From positions 124,001-188,000 of the forward strand of contig ARYC01000140.1 in NCBI GenBank assembly GCA_000711775.1: a stretch of 64,000 nucleotides of DNA, in the 5' to 3' direction. Under the pieces are notes generated by a model. It did no database searches. It was not told where the DNA came from and worked only from the letters and a program-made list of their open reading frames with translations. A program made the translations under genes and the position numbers. This DNA is from Oxytricha trifallax (lineage: Eukaryota; Ciliophora; Spirotrichea; Sporadotrichida; Oxytrichidae). Positions within the stretch are counted from its first letter, which is position 1. Each line of letters opens with the position of its first letter. Positions 1 to 11,921 of this stretch are shown here, in pieces.

Positions 1-701
1 ATGATACTTTCTCCAGTGGTATGCAACAATTATTTGAGTATTGATTAGCATTTTCAACTTCATTGCATTAAAATAACTGAAGCAAGATTGTAGCTTTTAA
101 TCTTAAAGTCTTACAGTGGTTTGTTTATATGCGAGATATGATTTTAGATATTTCTAAACTCTGACTGATGCCTAATTCTTTCTTAAGAATAAAGTTTATG
201 GAATAAGTTGCCATCTGTGATAAACTTATAATAAATATTTGTATGATATATGGTTAGAAATTATTGGTAAATAAAATTGCAATTTTGGTTTACCTTTTCC
301 AAAAACTTTGAAGTTTCCTTGCGGCTAAGTGCCTATATTCCATATATTTCTCGAATAATCGCCTGCATCTTTTCATTTTAAAGTATGCTTAAATTTTACG
401 AGCACATCTGTAAATTTTTTATCTAAGCACTCTTCTTTTTAGGTTCATTTCCAATTCAATTTCTGAAACATACAACAGCTCTTTTTCCTTTGTTTAAACT
501 ATAGTTATTATTAAACTTTCAATTACATAAGATCATAAAGAAATGAGATAGATAGATAGATAGATAGATAGATTAAGATATCATAAGAAAATGATGTTTG
601 AATGAGTCAAATCAATTGTTTACATGTTGATAAATCAATTGCGAATGTTAAAATAATAAGTATTCAATTAAATTTTCAATTTATTTTTGTCAATGAATAG
701 T
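1..701. other. AT-rich leader, no gene recognised
   Basis: AT-rich sequence before the first supported gene. I see no conserved coding block. The only distinct feature is a GATA tetranucleotide microsatellite (listed separately). Confidence 0.5.
546..574. repeat. GATA microsatellite
   Basis: About seven tandem copies of GATA, read directly from the sequence. It lies upstream of the zinc-knuckle gene with no visible functional association. Confidence 0.9.
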
Positions 702-3476
702 ATGTTTATGTCTCTAATGAGAGGCCATAAAAAACCTGATGACAAGGATAGTCAATCAAACTAACCAATGCCATAGTATGTTAATTTACTCGCAGACTTG
801 AGGGACAGCTACCCAGAGAGCATTAGAAAGTAAATTAAGCTTAAACTCAATTAAATTATAGTTCAATTCCTGTTGATGAGTTAATGGAAGACTACGAGTC
901 ACAATTCACATTCAAGGGACTGATGTAAGTTCATAGATATCTTAATATCACTCTTTTTTCTTTAGGAACAGGAAAATAAAGCGTTAAGACATTCCTAAGA
1001 TTGCTGCTGAATAAGTTAGCCGTGGAGATTATAATAATTAGAGTGATTCAAGACTATATCAAACTCAAATAAACTCAGCTTAATCTCCAATTAGTATCGA
1101 TCTTGACAATCTTCCCAAGAAATTGTAGCCTCAAGTTGGTAGAAAACGAAGAAAATCTTCAATGTCATAAGTTAGCCAATTCGAAAATGCTAGCTAGGAT
1201 GATGATAGTTTGTAAATTTTAGAGGTGAGTTCTCAACCTCAAAAGAGAGTTCGAATCAACCTAGATGAAGAAGTTAAGATTTCTCATGTCTCATCAAACA
1301 AATCCCAGAGTTCACAACAATCCTAGAAGTCTGCAAAGTCTAGAGTAAGTGTGACTCTAAATTGCAAAAGAGACGAGAAGCAACAAAATTTATTTAGAAA
1401 ATCAACTTCTTAATCGAGGGAATCTTCGCAAAATTCCCGCTAATCTTCTAATGAGGTTGCGAGTTAACTAACTAATTTTTAATGATTTAAATATTTATTT
1501 CAAATTTTGATTTTTCAGAGGAAGTTGAAGTATTGGAAACGGAGCCTATTGTATTTCCAATTTTTGGAGAATATATAAGCAAACTCAACGGGAGACACGC
1601 AGATATGATTTTATATGGAGGAGTTATAGTGAGACAAGGAATCATGCATTTTTGTTCTGAAGATGAATTTGAAGAAAGTAAAATTAATCGAAGACGCATG
1701 AGAATCGCTAAAGCCTTTGACATTGACTATAAGACTCAAGCATTTATTGTTTTATATATTTATATTCTGTAAGTCCCCAGTTAAAAAATCCATTAAATTG
1801 GAATTTTTAAGACTTAGATAATTAATTTAATTCTAAGTTTTATAAAGACATTTTCAAGATAAATTAATAATATTAAAGGTTCATTTCATTTCAAATGCCA
1901 ATTTAGTCTGTCTATTTATAAAACATTTATTGATATGATGAAAACGTCAAAATCTTCAACTATCAGACCATGTCCATATGACGTGATTTGCATTGAAGAT
2001 AATGAATGTATAGAAATTAAATCTTCTCAAGATTCTCGAACCTCCTCTTAAAACGATGATGTCCAGATTACTCACACAAATTTCTCAAACAATTAAAGAG
2101 GTAGGAAACCTCTTTTCAGATTTTTCAGTGCTCACATTAAACCAACTAAGTGTAAGAATTGTGGAGAATGTGGTCATACAAGAAGTTAGTGCAAGGAACC
2201 TTTGAGAGAGCTTGACACTTTGTGTCTCTATTGCAGGTAAAAAGGGCTACATTTGGATTTGAACTGCGATTTAAAGCCAAAATCGTGCAATATTTGCTTG
2301 GAATTAGGCCATAGAAGAGATAAATGCCCAAGCTACATATATGATCAAGATGAGTCTGAGGTTTAGTACTTTCCTAATAGCTTGATATACAGCAGCCGAG
2401 GCAAAGAACCAAGCTAGTATTAAAAGAAATGGGACAGCTTTTATTATGAATGCATGAAATGCAGGCAGATTGGAGATTCTTGTAAATGCTCCCAGACAAA
2501 AACTCAAGCTCTTCAGCTAAAAACTGATTTAATAGTGTAATAAAGATTTGATAGTCACACAGAGCATGCAGAGAACTTGAGGAAGAGCAGTCTCCTCGAC
2601 TATGAGACTTTCAAAATTAAAGATTACACTATTAATCCTTTAGATAAATATGGAGTGACGTTTCCCTAAGCTAGAGATTCAAAAGGAAATAAAAATGGCA
2701 CCAGTGATTCTGATGAAGAAGTTATGGTGATTGATTCTCATCATCTGCTGAAAGAAAAATAGAATTCAAGTGACTAAGGACGATAAAACACGAGGGATGA
2801 AGTAAATGAAATGCTGGTTCCTAAAGACCATAACTGCATGACTGTATATTGCTTTGGATGTGGAGGACAGAATCATTTCTATGATAACTGCCCTGACTAT
2901 TTAAAATTTACCTTACTTAAAATTGATTATAAGTAGAATGAAAATCCAATAAATTTGCAGAGAAGAGACAATAACGAAGGACCTTCTCAAAAAGGATCTT
3001 TCTCAATTCCAATGAGCTATAAACTTACTAGCTATTCTGGAAGCAATCCTAACAAGGATGCAAAAAGGGCTAGAAAGTTTGAATAAGCATAGCGAAGGAT
3101 CTGTGAAATCAATAGCAACCCTGAAATATTAAACAAATTGTGTGGATCATCAGACTTGTCATCTCAAAAATCTACTCCTCCTTAGAACTCAAGTGATAGC
3201 TAAAACACAGCCTGTACAGATTCAAATAAAAATACTCCTCAAGTTATTGAGGTTTAGAAAGAGCATAATCAGGTATAGCCCATCCTTAATATCTAAACTA
3301 CTTCAAATATGAACGGCCTCATTATATAAAATAAGAAATAAATTATAATTGAAGATGGAAATATTTTAGTCATTTAAAGGTAAATTAAAAATTAAAAATT
3401 GATGATCCCAGGAGCTTAAGATTTCCCTAGAAAGCCGATAAATCTAAGGAGCTTGTTGAACGAGAGCAAAAACTGA
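702..3476 (+). CDS. CCHC zinc-knuckle protein
   Basis: Probable RNA-binding protein. The frame starts at ATG 702 and ends at TGA 3474-3476, with many TAA/TAG read as Gln. GT-AG introns are visible near 830-861 and 926-965, where removal keeps the frame, and an AT-rich interruption lies at about 1770-1915. In the second half there are four CX2CX4HX4C-like knuckles: CKNCGECGHTRSQC, CLYCRQKGLHLDLNC, CNICLELGHRRDKC and CFGCGGQNHFYDNC. The N-terminal part is polar and Ser/Gln-rich. Serial knuckles recall Air1/2 and ZCCHC7 of the TRAMP RNA-surveillance complex, but that assignment is inference. The two halves could be separate genes if the 1770-1915 gap is not an intron or IES. Confidence 0.72.
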
Positions 3477-3574
3477 CATCAATGTGGGGAAATTCTTTCA
3501 AGTAAGATGACCAAAATGCTATTGAAATAAGTTTGAAAAATAGGATGGCACTCAAAAATTGGAAAATGTGATTC

Positions 3575-5612
3575 TCAAAGCTAAAGTATTGTTATTTAAG
3601 ATTTAGATCTCTTGTTGCTATTCATTTTGTAAATTTAGATTATTAATTTCTTAAGAAATATTTTATGCTATTTTGATTTAAATAACTCTACAAAAAATTC
3701 TTTATTCAGTGAACCTCCTTAACTTTGTTTAAGCATAACAGCAAGCCATTTTTCAAAATCATTTTACATTTGCTGTCTCGATCTTTCAAGTAAGTTTGTG
3801 ATCCGTTCAATTTCACTTTTTAACTCTTTTAATTCTTGATATTGATCTTGGTAACTTTTCTTTAATACACTGATCTTTTACTGCATGTTTAGCTCTTCAG
3901 GTGTTTGAATAATTTCCCCATTAGCATCTACTTGCCCTCTCATAGCGTTTTCCTTTCTAATTTGCTCGATTTTGTTAGTCAAATGCTTAATTTGCTCTCT
4001 GCTTTCATTTACTTGACTTCCTAGCTCCTTACCTCGAACATATTTCTGCTTTAGAAGATCCCTGTTTTCATCCATCGCTTCATTCTTTCTGTAAGATCTT
4101 CTAAAAACATCAAATGATTTTGTCCTGTCTGCTAAATCTTCATAAGAAAGCTGGACATTGCCATTCAATCAAACTATTATTAAGCTTATTGTGAATTTAA
4201 AAGTGTACATTATTATATTAGTCATTTAAGATACTTCATAGACATCTCGATCCATTTATTGCTGCTTCTTTTATAGAGGGTTTTCATTTATTCCCCCTTG
4301 AACTACATCATAGGGTTTTTTCTGTTGCTCCATTTAATTCTGACCAGTTGACATCATTTAATATAAAGTAGACCCTGTTTTTGACTCTTCTTGCTATCCT
4401 GTTCTTTATACTGGAAGTCCAGGAACTGTTGTTTCATCTCCTTTCTTCTTGTTCAAATAGTTCAACAATTAGAAATTTTGAAATTTAACTTAATGGGAAA
4501 TTTACTAAAATATTTTGAATATCCCTATCTCATTATCTCTTTGAGATACAAGTATCTACAATCTCTGGATTTCATCTTGAGACTTTTTCAACTCTATACT
4601 ATCATCTTTTCCCGAAGCTGCTTATAATTGCTTCTCTGCAGCAAATCCACCAGTCATTCCTACAGCACTACCCTTCTTCTTTGCCATATCATTAAAAAGA
4701 TGCTTGAAATGATAAAAGCACTAATTTATCATGAGCCTATCAGCAAGAACAATTGTTTTAGATGGATCCGTTGAGTCTATAAATTCTTCGACCATACGGT
4801 TGCATCTATCTATATCCTCGGAGGTTAAGTTTTCTTTAACTTCTTCTCCTTTTATCAAAGATATTTCAGCCTTTAAAGCTTAAACTTCTTTCTTGAGCCT
4901 TTGAATAATTACACCAGGGTCAGCTTGCTCGTTCCTACTAACTAAATTCTGAATTTTTGAGACTCTTTTAGCGAACCTACACGTACTTAAACTTTCATGA
5001 ATATCTTCAGGATCTGCTGACATAGTGGCTATCATCTTAGTTTTACAGTTACCTCCCAAAGAATCCCTCAAAATTTGAGTCATCATAGAATTTCTATAAG
5101 GAATATGAGTTACCTAATTTCCTCTTGCTTTCTCGTTTATAATGACTAACTGATATAAAACAATTGTATTATTTTTGTAAACACTCAATAACTTAGGCTA
5201 GATAATGCAAAGACAAGTTAATATTCTTTGCTTCTTCTAATGTTTTACCATCTATGCCTGTTACGCTAGGTCGCTCTGACCCAGACAGATCAACTAAGTG
5301 TAACTTACTTACTGTTTTAACATCTTCTCCATTCTTTTGGCATTCAAGTTGAATCATGAAAATACAGTGAGAACGAGTAGAGGCATCATTTTTGGGAGTT
5401 TCAGAGACTACTCTGTTTGTGTCACCAATAAATAACAAATTCAAAGCATCTTCCTCATTTTCTGCTCTATGAACTGATAAGTTTTTTAACACATATTAGT
5501 CTTCATTCAGTTCATAGATTTTAACTTTGGGTAAATCGAATAAGCTCTTGGTGGCATGATTTTCATCTAATAAATCATATCCAGAATCGTTATAAATTAT
5601 CTTTAACAATGA
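3575..5612 (-). CDS. Kinesin-9 (KIF6/KIF9-type) motor, N-terminal half absent
   Basis: Microtubule motor; KIF6/9 kinesins are typically ciliary. Reading 5612 to 3575 I see IYNDSGYDLLD, LSVHRAENEEDAL, GDTNRVVSETPKNDASTRSH, switch II DLSGSER, HIPYRNSMMTQILRDSLGG, and then a coiled coil with the KIF6/9-like FDVFRRSYR and a C-terminal FEKWLAV. TGA is at 3575-3577. A 43-nt intron follows HYLAQ (about 5155-5197). An IES interrupts the tail near 4138-4245. The P-loop (GQTGxGKT) and roughly the first 170 residues are missing: coding stops near 5612 and a + strand gene begins at 5630. Either the N-terminal MDSs lie elsewhere in the germline (scrambled gene) or this is a 5'-truncated copy. The intact conserved motifs favour the first. 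Confidence 0.85.
4138..4233 (-). other. IES in kinesin tail (96 bp; pointer TATGAAG or ATGTC)
   Basis: The kinesin frame breaks here. The coding strand has TATGAAG at both edges (+ strand CTTCATA 4138-4144 and 4234-4240), and removing one copy plus the insert joins RDV to YEDLADR in frame. An alternative pointer ATGTC (GACAT at 4154-4158 and 4241-4245) gives DVQLSYEDLADR, also in frame. The exact junction is therefore ambiguous, but an excised element is well supported. Confidence 0.7.
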
Positions 5613-5629
5613 ATAAAAGGTGTAAATAT

Positions 5630-8600
5630 ATGGTTTTTAAGAGATTCAAGCCAAATAAGGTCATCATTAAAAACATGAATATGTCAACCTATGTGCTCTC
5701 ATAGAACTTCAAAGATCAAGAATTGGCTTTGGATTTTTGTGCATTTTTGCTCCGTTATCATAAAGATATTGACTATTCAGATTTCTCTGATGATCAGTTT
5801 GTTGTCAATAAGATAAGAAGAGCCGAGATTTACAGAAGTTGGGCGGACATTGAGGATCTTGCAAACGGTTACGAAACCATCAATGCTAATTTTGAGAAAC
5901 ACAGGACAGTTACATCAAATGCGTTTTAAGAGATTGTCAAGCTTGTTGAGAAGGTAAAAGGAGAATGCATATAAATTGCTACATAAGGTATACCGCTCGG
6001 TGGTAATACTCAAAGCGAGGGAGAATTCCGTAGAGACATTTCTGGCTTAAAGAACTAAGTCACTACCATAAATAGTTAATATCTTATGTTCATTTATTAT
6101 TCCTTATAATCTACAGAACTAGCTATCTGCCAACTAAAACGATCAGACAAGATTTAATAATTTCCAAACTAATGTATAAAATGATCTCAATAGAATGAAT
6201 GAACAGCAATTATAATTCGATAACAATCTCAAGTTATTGGCAGAGGGTACTTTAAGTTTGAGTGAGAAGGAGAAGCAATTTGCTCTTAAAGTAGAGATAA
6301 TGAGAAAAGATCTTTCAAACATGGCAAATTCAATTGAGACTAGATTAGACACTAAACTTTCATCAGTGGAGACAGGCCAAAAGGTTAGCGCATCAACTAT
6401 AGAAAATCAAGTAGAAAGTGGCGATTATGTTAATTGTAATGATATTTATTATAATTAAAGGCTTCAAAAGATTCAATGATCAGTTGACTATTCTTGAGAA
6501 GAGAATGCTTACATAAATGGATGAGAAAGTATTTGATTCTAGAAAACAGAATGCGGATTCTTTCACAAAGAACCTAGATACTATGAAGTTCGACTATGAA
6601 TCCTTGATTAACAGGCTCGGTTCTTAAATATAGGAACTCATATCAAGACTTAAATAGGAGACAACAAACAATATTGCAAATGTAAAGAGAGAAAGCGAAG
6701 ACAAAGTTTGGTAGTTAAGAACTGACACCGAGGATATGCTTAAAACCTCTAAGATCTCAATTCAGGAGGATATAATTTTAAATTAAACCCATATCCTTAA
6801 TTTTGCTTTCTAATAAAATGATAGTCTGAAGTTCAAGGAAGAGGTTAGACAACGTCTTGATGACAGTGAGCTCCGTACTCATAAAGAATTTTCAAAATTG
6901 CTTGACGATACAACTTAAGCTATTGAAGATTCGATAAATACCAATCTAATCGGACAAATGAAAGAGCTTGATACCGGATTGAAAGATGTCACAAACCGTG
7001 CTAATAATTTAGATTAGGCGGTTCAATTTAATATTGTATTTCGACTTTTCTTTTATAGGTGATTAAATCTACTAAAAAATATTACTTCACTTGCAAACGG
7101 AGAAAGTGCAAAAAATCGAAGATTCACTGAATGATCACATTGATCTTATTGAATCGCTAAATAAGAAATTAGATAAACAAGCGCAAGTTATTGAGGATAA
7201 CAAGGGTATGATAATATGAAAAATAATTAGTATATTTCTTTATTTAGTAATTTATAATGATAATTGAAAAGCTGGGAATCTTTGAAGCAGGTGTGATAAA
7301 TGAATTAAAAGAAGCGACCAGTCATTTTAGTTTCAAGGCCTATGAGGAAAGTTTCAGAAAGATAGAAACTGACATGGATACTTTCTACAAAGAACTCAAA
7401 ATACTATTCTTTATAATTCCTAATTAGTAAATGTTTCTGACCGAGACCCCGCCTCTCCACCCCTCCAGCCGAGCACCCCCCCCTCAGCCGAGACCCCTTC
7501 ACCAACCGAGACCCACTCCCCCCCTCAAACCGAGAATCCCCTTTTATTATAGTTTTTCTTATGAATTTATTTTTTACTCAGAATAAATTTCTTGCACTTC
7601 GGGCAGATATTACTATTAAAAATATATTTTGATAAGTTCTACTACGTCCGCCGACTTTTGTCTGGAACATTCTCCCATAGGGAAATACTTATAATAAGGT
7701 TTAATTTTGACTATCATGATTAATAATATGATTTAATTGATAGACTTTAATTTGAATTCAAGATTTTTTATAACTTAAATCACTTACACTCTGCTATATA
7801 GTAAAAATTAATATAAAAATGTTTCCTATTATTTTTAACTTCATTTAAATATAAAAATATTTTTATTATTACTTATTTAGTTATTTACTATTAAATCTTA
7901 TTTCTTAAGCTTAGTTTATTGAAAAAATAAAGACAATGTTTTATGTTTAGGATTACCATTTAAATATATATATGAATAAAATATGATTTTAATAGTAAAT
8001 AACTAAATAAGTAATAATAAAAATATTTTTATATTTAAATGAAGTTAAAAATAATAGGAAACATTTTTATATTAATTTTTACTATATAGCAGAGTGTAAG
8101 TGATTTAAGTTATAAAAAATCTTGAATTCAAATTAAAGTCTATCAATTAAATCATATTATTAATCATGATAGTCAAAATTAAACCTTATTATAAGTATTT
8201 CCCTATGGGAGAATGTTCCAGACAAAAGTCGGCGGACGTAGTAGAACTTATCAAAATATATTTTTAATAGTAATATCTGCCCGAAGTGCAAGAAATTTAT
8301 TCTGAGTAAAAAATAAATTCATAAGAAAACTATAATAAAAGGGGATTCTCAGTTTGAGGGGGGTATCGGTTGAGAGGAGGAGGGTGGGTCTCGGCTGAGG
8401 GGGGTAGGAAGGGTGGTCTCGGTCAGAACAAGTAAATATCGAAAGTATTATATCAAATTAACTCTTAAAAATGAGAGAGGATTTTGATGTTAAGAATACA
8501 GATCTAGCTGATTGGAAACAAAAACTTGGCTAAGATTTGCTTAATTTCTATAAGAAATATGATGGATAATTTGCAGACACTTCAAATCTTGGTAAAATGG

Positions 8601-11600
8601 AGAGAGATTCCCTAAATGTCACTATAAACGAGGTTACCGATAATCTAGCTAAGAGTAAGTATTTTATCTGTGATTGTTATTTAATGTTTTTAGATCGTCA
8701 GAGCATTCAGTTGCTAGCAAAGGAAATAGCTGCTCTTCAAACTGGGGTATAGTAAGTTAAGGATGCATAAGAAGAAACATATCAAGAGTAGAGCAGAGCC
8801 AATACTTCCTACAATAAGCAGTTACAAGATATTTATGTGCAAATGAGAAAGCTGTCTACAGATGTCTTTGATTAAATTAAAGGTAAACATTTGTAAGCTT
8901 ATTTTCATAGGAACATCCTATTTAAAATTGTTATATCAAAGTGAATAGTGACACTTAATCAGCAATGGAAAGGGAAAGAGAGAACCTAAGATAGTTGTTA
9001 CAGTAAGCTAAGCAAGAAAACGAGTAGAGAATAAATGAGCTATACAACTAACTTAAAAACTAACTTCAAAACGATATGGGAAACTTAAAGAACTTCCAAG
9101 CAGGTACAAATGATACTTTGAACAAAATGAGACAATAAATTGAAGCCAAATTACTCAATTAAATGGGTGGTAATGGAGCTTTGAACGAATAGAAATTAAA
9201 TCAAGCACAGTAAGATCTCAAAAATTTGACTTAAGTACTTTAAAAGTTCATTGATGAGCACTTAGTTGACTAACTTACTCTCATAAGAAGTAAAAACAAG
9301 AGTTTTGAGAGCAAAATAGATGCTCTTGAGTGGCTCTCTAGATATGCAAATTTCTACTCTCCAGAGAATGTCTATGTTATGCTTTCAACTTTCAAAGAAA
9401 TTTACACAGGACAAGATGTAAACTATAGAAACGCCTATATTAGCAGCTAGCATGGATCTGATTCCATTTTTATCCTAATTAGCAATATCAAGAATGAAAT
9501 GGGCAAGATGAGTGGCCAGATCTAGTATAATTAAAATCCAAAAAAATTAGTTATTTTTAAACTTCAAATTTATAATCTGTGAGCTTTAGCAAGAATTTGA
9601 CAAGTGGGCAATAAATTATTGCTCAATCTAATGAAACCAAAATAGCTTTCTTGCTAAATATTATGGAGCCGCTAATTGTCAATGACATGAACAACGAATT
9701 CGCAGTGTCTAATGGTGTGCTTGAAATGCTTGTTCAACTTCTGAAGACATAAGATACTAGTAGGTCAACTTCTTCTGGGCAAGCTCTTAGACCTTACATA
9801 AACTTTTAAAATATATTTATCATTTATAGTAATTTATTTAAAAAATGATTCAGTTGCTAGCAAAGGAATCGAAAGAAGCATTTGAAAACATGAGAGATGA
9901 AATAGATAGACTGGAATAAAAGAATGAAGAGAGTATCACTCATTCTTAGAATGAATTGATTTAAATCAAGAATAAATTGAGAGAGATAACACTCGAGTAA
10001 ACTCTACTCAAGCAGTTAGTATAATCAAGAGATGCCACAAGTTTGAAAACATCAATCCTTGATGAAATTATGAAAAGCAATAATGAGAATTTTTCACAAA
10101 ACTTTAACTTGGTTGATTCAACAAGACCGAGCTCTCTTGTAAACAGTAATTTATACAAAGATTAAAAACTTTTCAATCTATAGGGGTAACACTAATTGAA
10201 ACAAAATTAGCTGAAGTTTAAAGAAAACTCTAATAAACAAAATTTCTTGAGAAAAGTTAAGATATCAATTTCTTATCTACAGAAGCTAGCTATGCCAAAA
10301 ATAACAGTTTGGACTCTTGGTTAGATATCGGCAATATGCTTTCTAGTGCAGTTCTTAATCAAAGTGGAGATTTGAATAATACCAATAATGGCTTGAGGGT
10401 TCTGATCATAAATTAGTTACAAAAGACTTTAGAAGAGTTCGATAGGATTTTAAGAATTAAATTTAATGAGCAAAAATTAATGGTAAATAACGAATTGAAC
10501 GCTTAAGCCTAGTTATCACTTAAAATGATGGAGGAGTTTAGAAATAGAATGAATGATTTTGAGTTAGTTCAATCCAATTTAGCAATTAAAAATGATGATT
10601 TGGCAAGATTATATTCTGGACTTAATGCAAAGTCTATTTCTCCATTTCAGCAATAATAAACTCCTAGATAAAATGTTGCTTTGATCAGTTCCCAAAATAG
10701 AGACATGTTCGATCTTAAAGATTAGCCTATGTCTGCTAAAAGTGGCATAGATAACGTATTGTTTGAAAGATTACGATCTGATTTCGATAACTTTGTGATT
10801 TATGTCCAGAAATTTATAGAAGAGCATTTAAACATTTTGGCAAGGATTGTAAGGGCAGATTACAAAACAATTGAAGATAAAATGGACACTATAGAATGGG
10901 CAGTTCGAAATGCTGATTTTATTTCTAATGATGAAATTCAAAAATTCTTCTTGGTTTTTAGAGAATTATACGCTTCCCCAGATCCAGAGTTAAGAAATAG
11001 TTATATCTAAGCTAATCATTAAAACGATTCAATTTTGACCATAATTGATATTTTGCAGAGAGATTTCAATAAACTTGATTTCTAATTTTAAAACAAGGAG
11101 ATGAGAATGGGTACAGAAAAGAAAGTCATCGTGGTTTTGGGAGCTCTTGAAGCATTAATTGTTAATGATAAAAACTTAAGTATGGCTCTTGAAGCGGATA
11201 TTTTGCAATTGTTAATTAAGATACTTAAAAGTTAAACGATCCGTAATACTCCTGTCAATCAAATAGCTATCTAAAATTAAAATATAATTTAGGATTAAAA
11301 TTTCAATATTTTAGACCTTACATAAAGTTTGCCTTGAGATGTTTAACTTCAGCTATAAGGACGGAACCTGCAGTTAACCGAGTAAGTATTGAAAGAGTCT
11401 TGCTTTATCTTTAATCATATAGTTCTATCAAATTGACGGAGGAGTATCTAAGGTCCTAGAAATTTTGGAATATGTAGACGACCAGGAACTAATTGCAAAT
11501 TCCTGCAAAATAGTGAGAATATGCCTTAGAGACGAAATAGTCTACGATAAAATGGCTTTGCAATATGCTGGACTTGCTAACTTAATCATTGAGAAGATGG

Positions 11601-11921
11601 TTAAATGGAGCAATAGCTTGCCTATCATTTAAGAAAGTTCAAGTGCAATAAGAAACTATGTACATAATGCTTTTATATTAAATTTACCTTACATGTCTCG
11701 TTCTTTTTTAAAAAAATGTTTCTTAATTATATGTACGTAAGTTTGAATACGCTAGAAGCATGAAGCCAGAAAGTGTGGATATCATGATAGATTTAGCTAG
11801 GGATCCTAGATATGACAAGATAAGACCAGTCATTGGACAAGCTTTGAAAATGATGCAAAAAATACCAGAGTTTGATCAAAGAATAAGAGCTAAGAATGGC
11901 TTAGATATTATCTAACCTTGA
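5630..11921 (+). CDS. Long coiled-coil protein with ARM-like C-terminus
   Basis: Starts at ATG 5630 (MVFKRFKPNK) and ends at TGA 11919-11921. Most of the product is predicted coiled coil (for example LSEKEKQFALKVEIMRKDL, and the KQETTNNIANVKRESEDK region). The C-terminus (KFALRCLTSAIRTEPAVNR, then FYQIDGGVSKVLEIL) is helical and ARM-repeat-like. Introns lie near 6076-6117, 6431-6461, 7020-7061 and 8655-8693. IESs are listed separately, including one carrying a palindromic transposon. Two paralogous cassettes (about 8705-9802 and 9849-11326) each encode a FI[DE]EHL...E[WL] segment followed by an LIVND segment. I cannot name the family. A structural, ciliary or cytoskeletal role is a guess. The frame near 7060-7090 slips by one base, perhaps an unresolved IES junction or a homopolymer error. 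Confidence 0.75.
7398..8467 (+). other. 1070-bp IES containing a nested palindromic element
   Basis: AAAAT occurs at 7398-7402 and 8468-8472. Deleting one copy plus the interior joins FYKELK to MREDFDVKNTD in frame, with no leftover codons. Inside lies a 998-bp palindromic element with its own 7-bp direct repeat. Subtracting the element and one repeat copy leaves about 65 bp, an ordinary IES size. The mobile element therefore seems to have landed inside a pre-existing IES. Confidence 0.8.
7433..8430. mobile_element. 998-bp palindromic MITE-like element, 7-bp target duplication
   Basis: Flanked by AGTAAAT at 7426-7432 and 8431-8437. The ends form terminal inverted repeats (TCTGACCGAGACC outward). 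The outer ~110 bp of each arm is GC-rich with repeated CCGAGACCC-like units that have diverged between arms. The inner ~350-bp arms (about 7546-7905 and 7980-8340) are nearly perfect inverted copies around a ~75-bp AT-rich loop. No transposase is encoded, so it looks like a non-autonomous or foldback element. Confidence 0.88.
8705..9802 (+). other. Cassette 1 of tandem paralogous pair
   Basis: Begins with a 21-bp sequence (ATTCAGTTGCTAGC...) repeated exactly at 9849-9869, and ends with TTAGACCTTACATAAA (9787-9802), repeated exactly at 11311-11326. It encodes LLAKEIAALQTG, a coiled coil, FIDEHLVDQLTLIRSK, DALEWLSRYANFYS, then IMEPLIVNDMNNEF and QALRPYI. Joining through the 16-bp repeat to 11327 continues in frame as RPYIKFALRCLTSAIRTE. 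Read without such a join, the frame stops at TGA 9847-9849. Confidence 0.7.
8879..8937 (+). other. 59-bp IES, pointer AAAG
   Basis: AAAG at 8879-8882 and 8938-8941. Removal joins VFDQIK to VNSDTQSAMERER in frame. The interior is AT-rich and does not splice as a frame-keeping GT-AG intron. Confidence 0.72.
9849..11326 (+). other. Cassette 2 of tandem paralogous pair
   Basis: Starts with the same 21-bp repeat in the same codon phase (IQLLAKES...) and ends with the same 16-bp repeat. It encodes a diverged paralogue of cassette 1: KFIEEHLNILARIVRAD, DTIEWAVRNADFIS, then LEALIVNDKNLSMALEAD. Its own frame crosses the 16-bp repeat in a different phase and meets TGA at 11335-11337, giving a short alternative C-terminus unless an unseen intron or IES corrects it. 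An internal frame slip near 10240 may also be an unresolved junction. Confidence 0.65.
11657..11729 (+). other. 73-bp IES, pointer TATGTAC
   Basis: TATGTAC at 11657-11663 and 11730-11736. Removing one copy and the interior reads RNYVRKFEYARSMKPE in frame. A GTACAT...GTAAG intron would also keep the frame (NYFEY), but the 7-bp direct repeat favours an IES. Confidence 0.68.

Noticed and set aside
3575-5612. Kinesin as a simple pseudogene
   Set aside because: Apart from the absent N-terminus, motifs and frame are intact after one intron and one IES; missing MDSs explain it better in this genome.
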